From the NCBI GenBank assembly GCA_029265355.1, contig JAJUJL010000022.1:1-64000 (forward strand): DNA of 64,000 bases, in the 5' to 3' direction. The notes under the pieces were generated by a model. That model did no database searches and was not told the origin of the DNA. It saw nothing but the letters and a program-made list of their open reading frames with translations. Numbering within the stretch: the stretch's first letter is position 1; each line of letters opens with the position of its first letter. Below are positions 63,198-64,000 of the stretch, piece by piece. Position numbers and translations under genes: made by a program. This stretch comes from Chloroflexota bacterium. GTDB taxonomy: Bacteria; Chloroflexota; Anaerolineae; Anaerolineales; UBA4823.

Positions 63198-64000
63198 AGC
63201 CCTGCGCCGCTTGCCGGCGCGCGCCGACGGGCTGCTGCCGGCGCAGGACAGCGCCGAGCTGGAAGAGCACCTGCAAGCCTGCGCTGAGTGCCGCCAGGCC
63301 AGCCAACGTTTGGATGAACTGGAAAAGCGCCTGGCCGGCTCGCTGCAGCAGCGCTACCCGCTGGAAGAGCCCGACGAGGGCCAGGTGCAGGCGGTGATGC
63401 AGCGCGTCTCTCGCAACCTGACCGGCAAGGAGCCCCGCCTGCCCCGCCCGCCCCGGCTGCGCCTGCCAGCAGGACTGGCCTGGAGCGGCGCGGCGCTGCT
63501 GGTGGTGGCGCTGCTCGCCTGGAGCATCCGCAACCTGCTCCCCGCCCAACCCCGTCCGTTGAGCACGCCCATCAGCCTGGCGAGCGCCAGCCCCTCCCCA
63601 GCGGAGACTGTCGCAGCCCCGGCCGCGCTGGATACGGTCTCCCCTCCAGCGGCTGCCTCGCAGCTCGCTGCGCCGCAGCCCGCGGCGCCGGTCGTGGTAT
63701 CCCAGCCAGCCGGGCTCTTCCCCACAACCGAGTTCATCTTCCAGGTGGATTTTCCCGCCGCGCCGCAAACCCTACCGCTCTACCGCCAGTCTCTCTCCGA
63801 GCCGGTGACGGTGGAATCCGCCCGCGCCTTCGCCGCCCAGATGGGCATCCTCGGCGGCGTGTACCAGTCTACCGGCGAGGGCGGCGAGACGATCATCGAT
63901 GTCTCGGATGGCCGCCGCTCGCTGCGCTTCATCTCGACCACCGGTGTCTTCATCTACGCCGACGCTCAGCGCCAGCGCCAGAACCCTGCCCCGGGCGCGC
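63178..64000 (+). CDS. Anti-sigma factor with zinc-finger domain (cut by window end)
   Basis: Runs off the window after 274 codons. It starts MSMTHAEALRRLPARADGLL and has the HLQACAECR zinc-finger (HC2-type) anti-sigma domain, a helix about 97-117 (GLAWSGAALLVVALLAWSI) crossing the membrane, a Pro/Ala/Ser-rich linker, and an extracytoplasmic domain with YADAQRQRQNPAP at the cut. It overlaps the sigma gene by 20 bases and should hold that sigma factor inactive until an envelope signal arrives. Confidence 0.8.
   Translation, partial: MSMTHAEALRRLPARADGLLPAQDSAELEEHLQACAECRQASQRLDELEKRLAGSLQQRYPLEEPDEGQVQAVMQRVSRNLTGKEPRLPRPPRLRLPAGLAWSGAALLVVALLAWSIRNLLPAQPRPLSTPISLASASPSPAETVAAPAALDTVSPPAAASQLAAPQPAAPVVVSQPAGLFPTTEFIFQVDFPAAPQTLPLYRQSLSEPVTVESARAFAAQMGILGGVYQSTGEGGETIIDVSDGRRSLRFISTTGVFIYADAQRQRQNPAPGA

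Overview
The window reads as a chromosomal segment of a high-GC, non-photosynthetic bacterium, most likely Chloroflexota (Anaerolineae-like). This is inferred from gene content and style: a branched-chain amino-acid superoperon with citramalate synthase, SHOCT and DUF4013 small membrane proteins, cupredoxin/cytochrome fusions, and abundant short palindromic intergenic elements. No rRNA or tRNA gene was recognised.

Layout. Positions 1-509 hold a tandem-duplicated, inverted-repeat-bounded intergenic element. Positions 510-2731 are a type I-E CRISPR array of 37 repeats, followed on the minus strand by a complete type I-E locus (cas2, cas1, cas6e, cas5e, cas7e, cse2, cse1, cas3) headed by a WYL-domain regulator (to 12538). 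A four-gene minus operon (13090-17140) carries a GAF/SpoIIE phosphatase fused to a dead GspE/PilB-like ATPase domain, a YjjX-type NTPase and two membrane proteins. Divergent from it is an OmpR-type regulator and its histidine kinase. A plus-strand redox operon (20124-23949) encodes a PCYCGC lipoprotein, two CuA-type cupredoxin proteins (one fused to cytochrome c), a NapH/NosR-like ferredoxin and a membrane-anchored DUF1573-like protein. The last has an in-frame UGA in a Cys-UGA-Pro-Pro context followed by a perfect stem-loop, making it a strong selenoprotein candidate. A P450 follows.

Positions 25504-38439 (minus) are one long ilv-leu superoperon: ilvD-ilvB-ilvN-ilvC-leuA-small ORF-leuC-leuD-cimA-leuB-ilvE. 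It supplies Val, Leu and, through citramalate, Ile. Upstream of ilvD are a promoter, a 37-codon leader peptide packed with Leu/Ile/Val codons, and an intrinsic terminator, which together look like a transcription attenuator.

Positions 38885-49771 hold a lipoprotein, a degenerate receiver/GGDEF protein, a cold-shock gene with a long leader, a Crp-type regulator with DUF2892, a divergent arsenate reductase pair (arsC plus an ArsR-ArsC fusion), a GPP34 protein and a PadR-regulated ferredoxin/flavoprotein operon. Positions 50487-52602 look like a small integron-cassette patch (two attC-like sites, no integrase seen) carrying RibD/DHFR-like genes. The rest has a DUF2207 protein, a GPH-family sugar transporter, a PAS/GAF/HD-GYP protein, a SerK/SbnI-like putative free-serine kinase convergent with cysE and cysK, and an ECF sigma/anti-sigma pair cut off by the window end.

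Limits: all product names come from reading motifs by eye; no searches were run. Start codons were chosen from ribosome-binding sites and overlaps.
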